Shown here: piece by piece, positions 25,919 to 35,577 of the stretch
Position numbering within the stretch: the stretch's first letter is position 1
Layout: the number at the start of each line of letters is the position of its first letter
Assembly: GCF_004769555.1 (NCBI RefSeq)
Contig: NZ_RQFY01000007.1
Location: forward strand, 186,001-250,000
Length of the DNA stretch: 64,000 bases
From: Leptospira koniambonensis
Lineage (GTDB): Bacteria > Spirochaetota > Leptospiria > Leptospirales > Leptospiraceae
Direction of reading: 5' to 3'
Translations under genes and position numbers: made by a program
The notes under the pieces: generated by a model
Told to the model about the DNA's origin: nothing
What the model saw: the letters and a program-made list of their open reading frames with translations, nothing else
The model's database searches: none

Positions 25919-27246
25919 ACATCAGGAGCCTTGGAAGAAGAAAGCCAAGATATGAAGAATGCTTTCAGATCATCATAACCTTTTTGATCGGAAAGCTCAG
26001 ACTTAGCTTCAATTGATCTGGCCTTTAGAGTTTTTAAACTAGGATCAGTTTGTATTCTTTTCCATAAGAGTCCATTGATCAGCACTCTTTCTCCAGATAA
26101 AAACAAATATGGGGTATTCTTTGCTTTTACTTCTCTTTGTAAAAGTTTTCTGTCTACTGCCCAAACTTCTGATAAAAGAATATAATCTTTTTCTCTTATT
26201 TCAGGATAAGAAATGAAATGGGTTTTTTGTTTAGAAACAAAATATAGATAGGCAGAAGTTTCAGGAGAAACATAAATCCTTTCGTCTTGATCTACGATCA
26301 ATCTTCCTTTTAAGGATGTTATATCCTTAGCAAGAGAGTTTAATTTTATCTTATCCACACCTAAAATAGGACGGATCGTAAAATATCCAGAAACTGCAAT
26401 GAGTGCAAAGATCCCGATCGAAGCAGGGAGAGAATTTAATTCCTTTTCGGAACGAAGTAAAAAATTACCTACAAACAAAATCAGAATGAAAGAACCGAAA
26501 CCTAAAAGGTACTTCCAAACGGCCCCTCCCATATATCCAAAAGAATGGGCTCCGTAAAAATTAAGATTTCCTAATAGAATAATCCCAAGCACGAGAATGG
26601 ATAGATATCCGAATAAGAAAAGTTTAGGAAGGTTTCTTCTTTTGAAGAATACAGATTGTTGCTTCTTCTTCTCTCTTATTCCTACTGTTCCGGCCTTGAT
26701 CACAAAAATTGTAAACCCGATCAGGAAAAAAGTAAAATGAGAGAAAAATCCAAGAATAGTACAGGAAACTAAGATCAAAAGATCCACTACTGTTTCCATT
26801 CTAAAGGAAAGAAATAACACTAATAAAAATGAAAAACTAACTAATTCTCCCAGCATATTCAAAGGAACTAAATAGGAGAATGGATTGATCGCAGCTAAAT
26901 AACAGAACAGATAATGATTCAGTTTCCAGCTTTCTCTTTCCATGATGTATGCACAAAGATGTATCCCTAAACTCAGGAAAAACGCCGCGAAAGAGAGATA
27001 AGCCGGTATATAATTTAAACCAAAAATGGATTTCCAAAAGGATAAAAGCAAAAATGGAAGCGGTTCTTGAAGTGAGAAAAATTTTCCGTCTTCTGAAAGA
27101 GAACGTAATTCTGCCAATGTTCGGAAACTTTCTCCATTGGACGGGTCACCGTGCCAAGAATAGAGAAGGGTCAGAAGACCTGTGAGAAACAGCGTCGAGA
27201 GTGAAATGAGCGCGGGGTTTGCTTTTCTGTTTCTTTCCAAGTCCAT
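25915..27246 (-). CDS. polytopic membrane protein, GT-C-like
   Basis: This 443-residue protein has about nine hydrophobic segments over residues 15-300 and a soluble C-terminal part of about 140 residues. The first extracytoplasmic loop (SWHGDPSNGESFRTLAEL) and the alternating long helices recall lipid-linked sugar transferases of the GT-C fold. No catalytic motif is certain, and it could be a different membrane protein. It is the first gene of an operon with the methyltransferase (four-base overlap). Divergent from meaA. Confidence 0.65.
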   Translation of the reverse strand: MDLERNRKANPALISLSTLFLTGLLTLLYSWHGDPSNGESFRTLAELRSLSEDGKFFSLQEPLPFLLLSFWKSIFGLNYIPAYLSFAAFFLSLGIHLCAYIMERESWKLNHYLFCYLAAINPFSYLVPLNMLGELVSFSFLLVLFLSFRMETVVDLLILVSCTILGFFSHFTFFLIGFTIFVIKAGTVGIREKKKQQSVFFKRRNLPKLFLFGYLSILVLGIILLGNLNFYGAHSFGYMGGAVWKYLLGFGSFILILFVGNFLLRSEKELNSLPASIGIFALIAVSGYFTIRPILGVDKIKLNSLAKDITSLKGRLIVDQDERIYVSPETSAYLYFVSKQKTHFISYPEIREKDYILLSEVWAVDRKLLQREVKAKNTPYLFLSGERVLINGLLWKRIQTDPSLKTLKARSIEAKSELSDQKGYDDLKAFFISWLSSSKAPDV

Positions 27247-27354
27247 GCGGCGGAATTCTTCTCCTACGTATTTCGGAGCTACGTTAAAAATTTAGGTGAA
27301 ATTATACCAACACATTTTGAACTAAACTAAGAGGCATATTCCGAGGGCAAGAAG

Positions 27355-29370
27355 ATGGAAAAAAAAGACCATATCCTTTACGATAAGACCGGAAATCCTA
27401 GCAAAGAGCCGGCTTGGATTTTTAGAACGTATGCAGGTCATACAAACGCGAAGGAGTCCAACGAACTCTTTAGAAAAAACCTGGCAAAGGGTCAAACAGG
27501 CCTTTCCATCGCCTTTGATCTTCCCACACAATGCGGTTATAGCTCAGATCACGCAATTGCTAGACCGGAAATCGGAAAAGTAGGAGTTCCAATCAACACA
27601 TTGGAAGACTTCCGGATCCTATTCGATCAGATCCCGATCGAAGAAATGAACACTTCCATGACCATTAATGGAACCTCAATGTGGCTTCTTTCTCTCTATG
27701 TGGCGTTAGCCGAAGAAAGAGGAGAAGACGTTTCCAAACTCCAAGGAACCACTCAAAACGACATAATCAAAGAATATCTGGCTCGTGGGACATACATCTT
27801 CCCTCCTGAACATTCGATCCGGATCATCGTGGATATGTATGAATATTGTTTGAAAAGAATTCCAAAATGGAACCCATCCAATATTTGTTCTTACCATTTA
27901 CAAGAAGCAGGAGCAACTCCAGTCCAAGAGTTGGCATTCGCACTCGCAACAGGAATGGCCATCCTTGACGCAGTGAAAGAAAGAAACTGTTTCACTCACG
28001 AAGAATTCGAGCAGTGTGTTGGTAGGATCTCCTTCTTCGTAAACGCAGGTATTCGATTCATCGAAGAAATGTGCAAGATGCGCGCCTTCTCCGATATGTG
28101 GGAAGAGATCACAGTAGGGATCTATCAGGTCAAAAACGAAAAATACCGCCGTTTCCGTTACGGAGTCCAAGTAAACTCACTTGGACTAACAGAAGAACAA
28201 CCTGAAAACAATGCTTGGAGAATTTTGATCGAAGCTTTAGGAGTTACCTTAAGCAGAGATTCAAGATGTAGAGCGCTCCAACTTCCAGCGTGGAACGAAG
28301 CACTTTCACTTCCTCGTCCTTGGGACCAACAATGGTCACTTCGTTTGCAGCAAGTACTCGCTTACGAAACAGACTTACTTGAATATCCGGACCTATTCGA
28401 AGGTTCCAGAGTTGTAGAAAGTAAAGTAAAAGATCTGATCGAGAATGCTAACAAAGAGATCCAAAAGATCAAAGAAATGGGCGGAGCTATCAAGGCTATC
28501 GAGAACGGTTATATGAAAGCCCAACTCGTAAAATCCCAGGCAGAAAGACTCGCTAAGATCAATAACGACGAACTTATCATCGTAGGAAAAAACAAATGGA
28601 AAGAAGGGATCCCTTCCCCTCTTACAAACGATCCTGACGGAGGGATTTTCAAAGTAGATCCTAAATCCGCAGAACAAACCTTAAAAGTACTCTCTGATGT
28701 AAAAGCAAGAAGAGATGCGAAGAAGGTCGCAGAAACTCTAGCTAGATTAGAAGACGATGCTAAAAACGGAAAGAACCTGATGTTCGCTTCCGTAGAATGT
28801 GCTAAGGCTCTTGTAACTACAGGAGAATGGGCAGATACACTCAGAAAAATATTCGGAGAATATCGTCCATCCACTGGAGTAGAAGGGCAAAAACTCAATT
28901 TGGAATCTGACAAAGTATCTAATGTCAGAGCAAAAGTGGAGAAGTTCCAAAAATCAACAGGTGCAAGACCTAAGATCGTAGTCGGTAAACCTGGGTTAGA
29001 CGGCCATTCTAACGGTGCAGAAATGATCGCGGTATCCGCAAAACATGCAGGATTCGACGTGATCTATTCCGGTATCAGACTCACTCCAGAAGAAATTGTA
29101 CAATCTGCTGTCGAAGAAAACGCAAATGTGATCGGAGTGTCTATACTTTCCGGATCTCACGTAGAACTTGCAGAGCAAATATTCGCAGAATTAAAACATT
29201 ATAAAGCGGATATACCTGTGGTCTTCGGAGGAATTATCCCTCAGCCTGATTTCGAAAAATTACATTCTATCGGAGTGAAAGCAATCTTTACTCCTAAAGA
29301 TTATGATCTGATGGATGTGATGGATCGTATCATAGACATCGTATCTGAGAAAATCCCAGCTTCCGTTTAA
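27355..29370 (+). CDS. meaA: B12-dependent acyl-CoA mutase MeaA (ethylmalonyl-CoA mutase type)
   Basis: This 671-residue enzyme has an N-terminal substrate TIM barrel (EPAWIFRTYAGHTNAKESNELF, then FDLPTQCGYSSDHA). The central block NTSMTINGTSMWLL...KLQGTTQNDIIKEYLARGTYIFPP is the MeaA/Ecm signature. The C-terminal B12 domain (about 535-671) carries the DxHxxG motif as LDGHSNG near 550 and SILSGSH near 600. It rearranges ethylmalonyl-CoA to methylsuccinyl-CoA or a related acyl-CoA carbon skeleton with adenosylcobalamin. The meaB gene follows three bases later. A methylmalonyl-CoA or other substrate cannot be excluded. No B12 riboswitch is seen upstream. Confidence 0.9.
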   Translation: MEKKDHILYDKTGNPSKEPAWIFRTYAGHTNAKESNELFRKNLAKGQTGLSIAFDLPTQCGYSSDHAIARPEIGKVGVPINTLEDFRILFDQIPIEEMNTSMTINGTSMWLLSLYVALAEERGEDVSKLQGTTQNDIIKEYLARGTYIFPPEHSIRIIVDMYEYCLKRIPKWNPSNICSYHLQEAGATPVQELAFALATGMAILDAVKERNCFTHEEFEQCVGRISFFVNAGIRFIEEMCKMRAFSDMWEEITVGIYQVKNEKYRRFRYGVQVNSLGLTEEQPENNAWRILIEALGVTLSRDSRCRALQLPAWNEALSLPRPWDQQWSLRLQQVLAYETDLLEYPDLFEGSRVVESKVKDLIENANKEIQKIKEMGGAIKAIENGYMKAQLVKSQAERLAKINNDELIIVGKNKWKEGIPSPLTNDPDGGIFKVDPKSAEQTLKVLSDVKARRDAKKVAETLARLEDDAKNGKNLMFASVECAKALVTTGEWADTLRKIFGEYRPSTGVEGQKLNLESDKVSNVRAKVEKFQKSTGARPKIVVGKPGLDGHSNGAEMIAVSAKHAGFDVIYSGIRLTPEEIVQSAVEENANVIGVSILSGSHVELAEQIFAELKHYKADIPVVFGGIIPQPDFEKLHSIGVKAIFTPKDYDLMDVMDRIIDIVSEKIPASV

Positions 29371-29373
29371 GGC

Positions 29374-30327
29374 ATGACCGTACGGTTTGCAGAAAAGGAA
29401 CTCAAAGAACTGATCCAAGAAGCTTCTCAAGGGGAAAAATATCCTCTTGCGAAGCTGATCAGCGAACTGGAAAGACCAGATTCATTCGAATTTCGTAAAG
29501 TTCTATTCAAAGAATTAGAAAACTCTGGCTTTAATGGAGACAAATCCGTAACGATCGGATTTACAGGAACTCCTGGAGCAGGAAAATCCTCTCTATTAGG
29601 AGAGATCTCCACAAACTTCTTACAATCAGTCCCAGACAAAAAAATGGCAGTAGTTGCCATTGACCCCTCCAGTCATATCAGCGGTGGATCTTTATTAGGA
29701 GATAGAACTAGACTTTCTTTACCAGTCAGAGAAAAGAGGATATTTTTCAGATCTCAGCCAAGTCAATTGGAGTTAGGAGGATTAAATCCTTACACGTATC
29801 ATGTGATCCGATTACTGCGTTGTTTTTTCGATTTTATATTCGTGGAAACAGTAGGGATCGGTCAAAACGAAATAGAAGTCTCCAAACTTGCAGATCTTTC
29901 CTTTTTAGTCATGGTCCCTTTGGGAGGAGACCAAATCCAATTCATGAAAAGTGGGATCATGGAAGTCCCTGACGCATTCATATTAAACAAATGTGATGAA
30001 GAAAATCTAGCCAGAGCAAGTTACCATACACTTTCCACTACACTCGAGTTTTTAAGAGATATTACCCCAGGAGGAAGTATCCCCCCTATTTTCCTAACCA
30101 GTGTAAAAACGAAAAAAGGGATCCAAGAACTATTAGATTTTGTTTTGAAAAGTAAACCTCATATTAAAAGATCTGCGGAAACCAAGGTTCAAATCGAAAA
30201 ATGGATCAAAACTGAGTATGGAAATTTTGGACTTAAGGTTTTAGCCCAAACTCATTTCGATCCAAAAAGTTCTTTCGAAGAAGTAGAAACTTTTACTAAG
30301 ACCGAAATCGAAAAAAAATATCAATAA
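29374..30327 (+). CDS. meaB: MeaB-type GTPase chaperone of the B12 mutase
   Basis: This 317-residue G3E GTPase has a P-loop GFTGTPGAGKSS near residues 60-72, a switch region AIDPSSHISGGSLLGDRTRL near 105-125, ETVGIGQNEIEV near 165-176 and the base-specific NKCD near 205-210. MeaB/ArgK proteins load and protect adenosylcobalamin-dependent mutases using GTP. It lies three bases after meaA, so the mutase and its chaperone are translated together. The product is cytoplasmic. Confidence 0.93.
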   Translation: MTVRFAEKELKELIQEASQGEKYPLAKLISELERPDSFEFRKVLFKELENSGFNGDKSVTIGFTGTPGAGKSSLLGEISTNFLQSVPDKKMAVVAIDPSSHISGGSLLGDRTRLSLPVREKRIFFRSQPSQLELGGLNPYTYHVIRLLRCFFDFIFVETVGIGQNEIEVSKLADLSFLVMVPLGGDQIQFMKSGIMEVPDAFILNKCDEENLARASYHTLSTTLEFLRDITPGGSIPPIFLTSVKTKKGIQELLDFVLKSKPHIKRSAETKVQIEKWIKTEYGNFGLKVLAQTHFDPKSSFEEVETFTKTEIEKKYQ

Positions 30328-30343
30328 GGATACTTATCCAGTT

Positions 30344-32515
30344 ATGCCAGCAATTTTTAACTCACTGTTCATTAGTATCCTACTCATCTCTTCTTCCCTT
30401 ACAAACCAAATTTTATCTGGTTTTTCCAGGCACTTGGCATGGTTTGGTTTTGGATTAGGGATTGGCTTCCTTTCATACTTTTTCTATAAAAACAAAATAA
30501 AAGATCAATCTAAGAAAGAATTAATATCGCAAACTTCAATTTCCGCGTTAACCGGAATGTACGTTGCATTTTATTTTTTCTCTCCAACGGCATACGGGAA
30601 CTTATTTGCAAACTTTAAAATTTTTTATATTCTCGTTTTACTTTCTATTTCTATTGGAGTTTCTTATTATAAGACAAAGAAAGTCTCAGATATCTGGAAA
30701 AACTTTTCTAAGCTGGGGTTTTTGACTTTATTCTTATTACTATTTGCAATACCAACTTCAGTATCTAGACTTTTCTCCAGCGACGATTCCAATGGAGCTA
30801 AGTTAATTCCTTTCAGCTTAGAAAAAGACGGGAATCTAGATCTTTCTGAATTTTATATAAATCCTCCTATCATACCAGCGTCAGAATGGGCTAAGGACAA
30901 AAAAACTCTCTTGCTACCTTCTCAGCTTCCTTCTGGGGATTATGTAAAACATCCTTTCTTTCTTACTGCTTATGAAGGTAAATTATTGAGTGCCTTTCCC
31001 TTACTGCCTGGTTTATACAATTCAGTTGTTTATTTTTCTTTAAAATTGATCGGAGTAGAGATTACTATCCCGGATACGATCGATCTTTCCGGTCCTGGCC
31101 CTAAAATACACTCAATCAAAGATTTTTTCTATTTAGAAAAATTCTCTTCTTCGCTTCTTTTTGCGATCACTTCCATTTTACTTTTTAGTACAATTTCCAA
31201 AATCGCTTCTGCAAGAACCTCATTACTGATCACTCTTCTTTATTCTTTCGGGACAACACATTTTTCGAATACGTCCCAAACTTTATGGCAACATGGATTC
31301 GTAGAATTACTGATTGTTATTAGTATCTTTCTTTTTCTTTCTAAAGATATTTTAACTCCTGTAAAAACATTACTTCTTGGAATAATATTAGGCACCTTCT
31401 TCTTCGTAAGACCTCCTTCCATCATAATCGCAGGACTTCTTGGCCTAGTATTTTTGTGGAGACTTCGTACCCTTCCGGCAAAGAACAAGATCAATCTTGT
31501 TCTTATCTCTGCAGCGGGAGCATTCTTACCTTTATGTTCTTTAGGGCTCTTGAACTATCTAGAATACGGACAAATAATGGGTGGATATTATCTCATGGAG
31601 AAATCTTTCGCGCTTACAGGAATGACCGATCGATTTACTGGAGACCTATGGGAAGGAGTTGGAGGATTATTGATCAGCCCAGGATTCGGCCTATTCATAT
31701 TCTCTCCTTTCGTATTATTATCTTTTTTCGGACTTTTCCGAGCACGAAACAAAATCGGATTTTTGATCTTTCCTACATTCCTTTCTACTCTTGTCTATCT
31801 GTACATCTATGGAAAACATTTTGTATGGTGGGGAGGAGTGTCCTATGCGACTAGATTCTTAAGCGATCTTATGCCTTTCTTTTCAATCCTACTTCTGCCT
31901 GCATTAACGATCTCTTATAAAAGAACTTTCTTAAAATTTCTGCTCATATTATTCTCTGTAATTTCAATTTGGGCACATACATCTGCTATGTATTCAGATG
32001 CACCTTTTAGGGAATGGGCAGCCTGCAAAAGATTACCAATCCGAGAAAAGGCCTGGAGATGGGAAAGAGTCCCCTACACAATGCCCTTCAGAGCATACTA
32101 TCCTTATATAACAGGAGAACTTGATATAGAACCGATTAATGAGTGTCAATTAGGAGAAGCTGCGGGATCGATAGAGAACAGAAATGCTTTCAAATTTGAT
32201 AATAATTCGGTTTTATTAGGCTCTGAAAAGATCTTTCAAGATACAACGGCATATTTTAGATCGGGACATTATTGTGCCCGGGTCTTTTCAGAAGTTGAAA
32301 AAGAAAAGAATCCTTCTGATGAAAATATGCAGATCTTGATCTCTCAAAAAGACAAGATATTCTTAGATCAAAATTTGAGTTCGGGGCTTCTGAAAAAAAA
32401 TAAATTTGAATTCGATATCACAAAATCGGGCAAAACTAAAATTTCCATTCTCAAAAAAGGAACAGACCCGATCATATTCGCAGGCCTAACCCTTACAAAG
32501 GGAAATTGCGAATGA
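30344..32515 (+). CDS. large polytopic membrane protein, GT-C-like
   Basis: This 723-residue protein has about 12 hydrophobic segments (residues 1-560) and a soluble end of about 150 residues ending in LTLTKGNCE. The pattern FSNTSQTLWQHGFVELLIVISIFLFLSKD followed by a short loop and FFVRPPSIIIAGLLGL resembles GT-C glycosyltransferases that use lipid-linked sugars. No catalytic Asp/Glu pair is certain. It starts 16 bp after meaB and may be read through from it. The next gene, another multi-span protein, looks related in layout. The function is unproven. Confidence 0.68.
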   Translation: MPAIFNSLFISILLISSSLTNQILSGFSRHLAWFGFGLGIGFLSYFFYKNKIKDQSKKELISQTSISALTGMYVAFYFFSPTAYGNLFANFKIFYILVLLSISIGVSYYKTKKVSDIWKNFSKLGFLTLFLLLFAIPTSVSRLFSSDDSNGAKLIPFSLEKDGNLDLSEFYINPPIIPASEWAKDKKTLLLPSQLPSGDYVKHPFFLTAYEGKLLSAFPLLPGLYNSVVYFSLKLIGVEITIPDTIDLSGPGPKIHSIKDFFYLEKFSSSLLFAITSILLFSTISKIASARTSLLITLLYSFGTTHFSNTSQTLWQHGFVELLIVISIFLFLSKDILTPVKTLLLGIILGTFFFVRPPSIIIAGLLGLVFLWRLRTLPAKNKINLVLISAAGAFLPLCSLGLLNYLEYGQIMGGYYLMEKSFALTGMTDRFTGDLWEGVGGLLISPGFGLFIFSPFVLLSFFGLFRARNKIGFLIFPTFLSTLVYLYIYGKHFVWWGGVSYATRFLSDLMPFFSILLLPALTISYKRTFLKFLLILFSVISIWAHTSAMYSDAPFREWAACKRLPIREKAWRWERVPYTMPFRAYYPYITGELDIEPINECQLGEAAGSIENRNAFKFDNNSVLLGSEKIFQDTTAYFRSGHYCARVFSEVEKEKNPSDENMQILISQKDKIFLDQNLSSGLLKKNKFEFDITKSGKTKISILKKGTDPIIFAGLTLTKGNCE

Positions 32516-32554
32516 TATTGTAGTTTCTTAAAGAATGGAAAAGAGGCGAAATAG

Positions 32555-34141
32555 ATGAGATCTATATTTAAAAAAAGAAATCTTCTAGGATTTTTATCCT
32601 TACTTCTCTTCTGCACTCTTCTTATCAAATCTACAAAGCCTGAAGTATCCCTTACTTACGATTCCAGAACTAAATCTATTCAAACTCATGCATTGATCCA
32701 TTCACATTTTGGATCAGAAGAACTTCCCTACCCTGCAAAGTCCATTGATCCAAAAGAAGAATTCCTTCCAATGCCTGCGAATAATTATACAAAATTAGGA
32801 GAATCTACTATATCCGTTTTCCCAATTTTACTCGCAACACTTGCGACTCCTTTTTATTATTTAGCAGGAAACCAAGGATTACCTTATTTCAATTTACTCG
32901 GAGTATTTATATTCCTTTGGATCTTAAGAAAATTTTGGAAAGCATCTAATACCTTTATCGCCCTCGCCTTTTTTGGATCTTATCTTCCCATCTTGATGAT
33001 GGAATTTGCAGAACATACATTATTCGTAGCGATCTTGCTCGCAAGTCTTACATTCTTATATAAAAGAAATGGGATTTACGCAGGAATTTTTGCAGGTTTA
33101 TCCATATGGTTCAGACACGAGGGAATTGTATTCGCAGGTTGTATTCTATTTGCATCTTGGATCTCAGAAGGATTTCCTCCATTCAGTAAAAATGTAAAAT
33201 TGAAGAAGTCTCAATCTTTCAGGTTTGGTCTTGGATTTGCGTTTATATTTTTAGTTTTCGTAATATTCAATTATCTTCGTTATTCTTCCTTACTAGGACC
33301 AAGATTCCACGCAAATTATGGAGAAACCGGAGTAGGCTTTACTGATAAAATCCAATGGGCGATCGGGTTCCTATTTCTGAATAAGATAGATGAAACTGTT
33401 AGGATAGGATTTTTTACTTACATACCATTCGCTTTAATCGGTTTAGGTATTCTTCTTTATAATATCCGCAAAATTTCTGTGAGAAAAAAAACAATCGTTC
33501 TCGGAGCGGTGTTCTTTCTTTTTACTATTCCATTCTTAGCACCAAACTATGGATTCTGGGAATGGGGGCCTAGATATTTAAGTGCAGGAATTCCTCCCGT
33601 GACTTTGGTTCTATATTGGTTCTGGAATTATTTTGCAAGAAAGAAGAATAATCTCTTCCAAAAGTCTGGGTTTGGAGTTCTAATTGCGATCCCTGTGATC
33701 ATGACATTTATTGGAATAAGCTTTTTAAACCAGTCCAGAAAACAACTTCTGAAAACATATACTTTATTCCATGAATTAAAAGCAGATACACTCGTATTCC
33801 ATGATTTTTCCGTAATGTACTTCATCGGAAATGATTATTTATCTAAGAATGTTCTATGCGTTCCTAAGGAAGGATCTCTTTCTCCATTATTGGAAACAAT
33901 CTCTCAAAAAGAAAAAGGAAAAAGGATCGCACTCATCCAGATCAAAGAAGAATTGATCACTCCTGAAAAATTAGAAAAAACCAGACAAAGCCCTGTTTTC
34001 GACATCATGCTCAAAACAGAACCTTGGAAAAGTAAAAACATCTCTTCTAAAATTTCAGAAAATTATCCAAATGTACAAAGAATAGATTCTCCTTATTTCG
34101 ATATATGGGTAGGAGATTTCGGATCTTCTTCCAAATTATAA
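32555..34141 (+). CDS. polytopic membrane protein, GT-C-like, related in layout to its neighbour
   Basis: This 528-residue protein has about 11 hydrophobic segments. An exported first loop of about 50 residues holds YDSRTKSIQTHALIHSHFG and PMPANNYTKLGE, and a block FAEHTLFVAILLASLTFLYKRNGIYAGIFAGLSIWFRHEG lies mid-protein. The latter matches the H/E-x-LFV block of the upstream gene's middle. A soluble tail of about 140 residues ends the chain. A glycosyltransferase of the GT-C fold is the best guess. The two genes sit in tandem 39 bp apart, probably from an old duplication. Confidence 0.65.
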   Translation: MRSIFKKRNLLGFLSLLLFCTLLIKSTKPEVSLTYDSRTKSIQTHALIHSHFGSEELPYPAKSIDPKEEFLPMPANNYTKLGESTISVFPILLATLATPFYYLAGNQGLPYFNLLGVFIFLWILRKFWKASNTFIALAFFGSYLPILMMEFAEHTLFVAILLASLTFLYKRNGIYAGIFAGLSIWFRHEGIVFAGCILFASWISEGFPPFSKNVKLKKSQSFRFGLGFAFIFLVFVIFNYLRYSSLLGPRFHANYGETGVGFTDKIQWAIGFLFLNKIDETVRIGFFTYIPFALIGLGILLYNIRKISVRKKTIVLGAVFFLFTIPFLAPNYGFWEWGPRYLSAGIPPVTLVLYWFWNYFARKKNNLFQKSGFGVLIAIPVIMTFIGISFLNQSRKQLLKTYTLFHELKADTLVFHDFSVMYFIGNDYLSKNVLCVPKEGSLSPLLETISQKEKGKRIALIQIKEELITPEKLEKTRQSPVFDIMLKTEPWKSKNISSKISENYPNVQRIDSPYFDIWVGDFGSSSKL

Positions 34142-34186
34142 TAAATTATTGATTGATAAAGACGGATTTTTTTGTCCAATCATTGG

Positions 34187-35416
34187 ATGAAATTTCCGTC
34201 TAGTTTATTCCTATTTAGTATTTTACTATTGTTCTCTTTCAGTCCTTCTTTTTCAGAAGAGATCAAATTTGTTCATCCAACAAATGCGGTTGGCGGAACA
34301 TTCTCTGGGATTAAAAAAAGAGCAGAACTTCCCTCCCCTACTGTTTCCGGTTCAGGTTTAAAAGCAGTAGCAATCGTTGGAGAAGTAGATGGAAACGAAG
34401 GCCCAAAAACCAGAGAATATGTAAATAATATCAAGGGCCTTGTGAAAGTTTTAAAAGACAGAGGAGTTTCTGTATTTGAATTTTATCCTCCTAATAACCC
34501 TTGGTCAGGAATTAAAGAAGCATCACAAAATGCGAATATAGTTTTATATGCAGGACATGGTGTCGGAACTAATTTGGACCAACCACCTTACGACCAAAGA
34601 TCAGTGGGTGGTTTTTATCTAGGAAAAGAATTCGTTTCGAATGAACAAATTTCTTCAGGACTAAAACCTGCACCTGGAGCTATTGTTTTGTTTTTAGGCG
34701 CTTGTTTTACTGCGGGGAATATGGCCTATGATATGGGAGTGATCCGGGACGAAGAAACCAAAAAAAGGATCTCTATGTATTCTTCTCCTTTTCTGGAGAC
34801 TGGATTTAAAGGTTATTATGCTACCTGGGCACCTTGGACAGCTCAAACAATTCTAGCATTATTATTTACTAATAAAAACTATGGAGATGTTTATTTCAGC
34901 CAAACAAATCCTCAAGAAGTAACTAAAATTTCTCATCCAACTTCTTCGAAATCTTCTTTGTATTATCATACTAGACCTCCCGCTTCTAAACCTGTTTATG
35001 ATTATGCATTTGCAGGAGATCCTTCTAATGTTTTGAGATCCGAAAATTCAAATACAGACACTGAAACTAAAATTACGGAAGAAGAAAGGCTAAAACAAAA
35101 TCGTATCTTGATCGCAAGCCTTTACGATAAGAATGAAAACAAATCCTTAGAGTCTCTCGAAAAAGGTGCAGATCCAAATGCAGATTATTTAGGTTGGAAG
35201 CCGATCCATCTTGCGATTGTATTCGATCTTCCGAATGTAGTGAAAGAACTTGTTCGCAAAAAAGCTTCTATCAATGTTCAAGCAGAAGGTTACACTCCTT
35301 TATCCATGGCACTTGCTTATGAGCGTAAAGAGATTGCCGAGTTTTTGGAGAAAGAAGGCGGGACCAGAAGCAGGGCTGCATCTAAGAAACCGAATATTCC
35401 GGGTTTAAAAAAGTAG
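34187..35416 (+). CDS. secreted caspase-fold (clan CD-like) protein with C-terminal ankyrin repeats
   Basis: This protein of about 409 residues has a signal peptide (KFPSSLFLFSILLLFSFSPSFS). A central domain (about 55-300) carries the clan CD dyad pattern: His124 in LYAGHGVG after a hydrophobic strand, and Cys173 in IVLFLGACFTAGN after the next strand. Caspases, gingipains and CHAT proteins use such a His-Cys pair to cut after basic or acidic residues. Two or three ankyrin repeats (about 305-395: DPNADYLGWKPIHLAI, ASINVQAEGYTPLSMAL) follow. ATG at 34187 was preferred to an in-frame TTG at 34172 because the signal peptide then starts normally. Proteolytic activity is an inference. Confidence 0.7.
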   Translation: MKFPSSLFLFSILLLFSFSPSFSEEIKFVHPTNAVGGTFSGIKKRAELPSPTVSGSGLKAVAIVGEVDGNEGPKTREYVNNIKGLVKVLKDRGVSVFEFYPPNNPWSGIKEASQNANIVLYAGHGVGTNLDQPPYDQRSVGGFYLGKEFVSNEQISSGLKPAPGAIVLFLGACFTAGNMAYDMGVIRDEETKKRISMYSSPFLETGFKGYYATWAPWTAQTILALLFTNKNYGDVYFSQTNPQEVTKISHPTSSKSSLYYHTRPPASKPVYDYAFAGDPSNVLRSENSNTDTETKITEEERLKQNRILIASLYDKNENKSLESLEKGADPNADYLGWKPIHLAIVFDLPNVVKELVRKKASINVQAEGYTPLSMALAYERKEIAEFLEKEGGTRSRAASKKPNIPGLKK

Positions 35417-35577
35417 AAGGTCCTACATCTTATATTATGCGAAGAATCCTGCCTTTTTGCGGGGAAATCCATTTAATGAGACCATAATCGCCTATAAATC
35501 TCAAATTTCCCCTCACATTTTTTGCAACCTACCATCCCAAAATGGCTCCTATCATTTAGAAAAAAAGGGAGCCCTCC

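Noticed and set aside
27247..27354. possible B12 riboswitch before meaA
   Set aside because: The spacer is only 108 bp and has no B12-box-like sequence, too short for the full cobalamin riboswitch fold.
28393..28913. long minus-strand frames inside meaA
   Set aside because: They are antisense shadows caused by the codon use of meaA; the products have no recognisable features.
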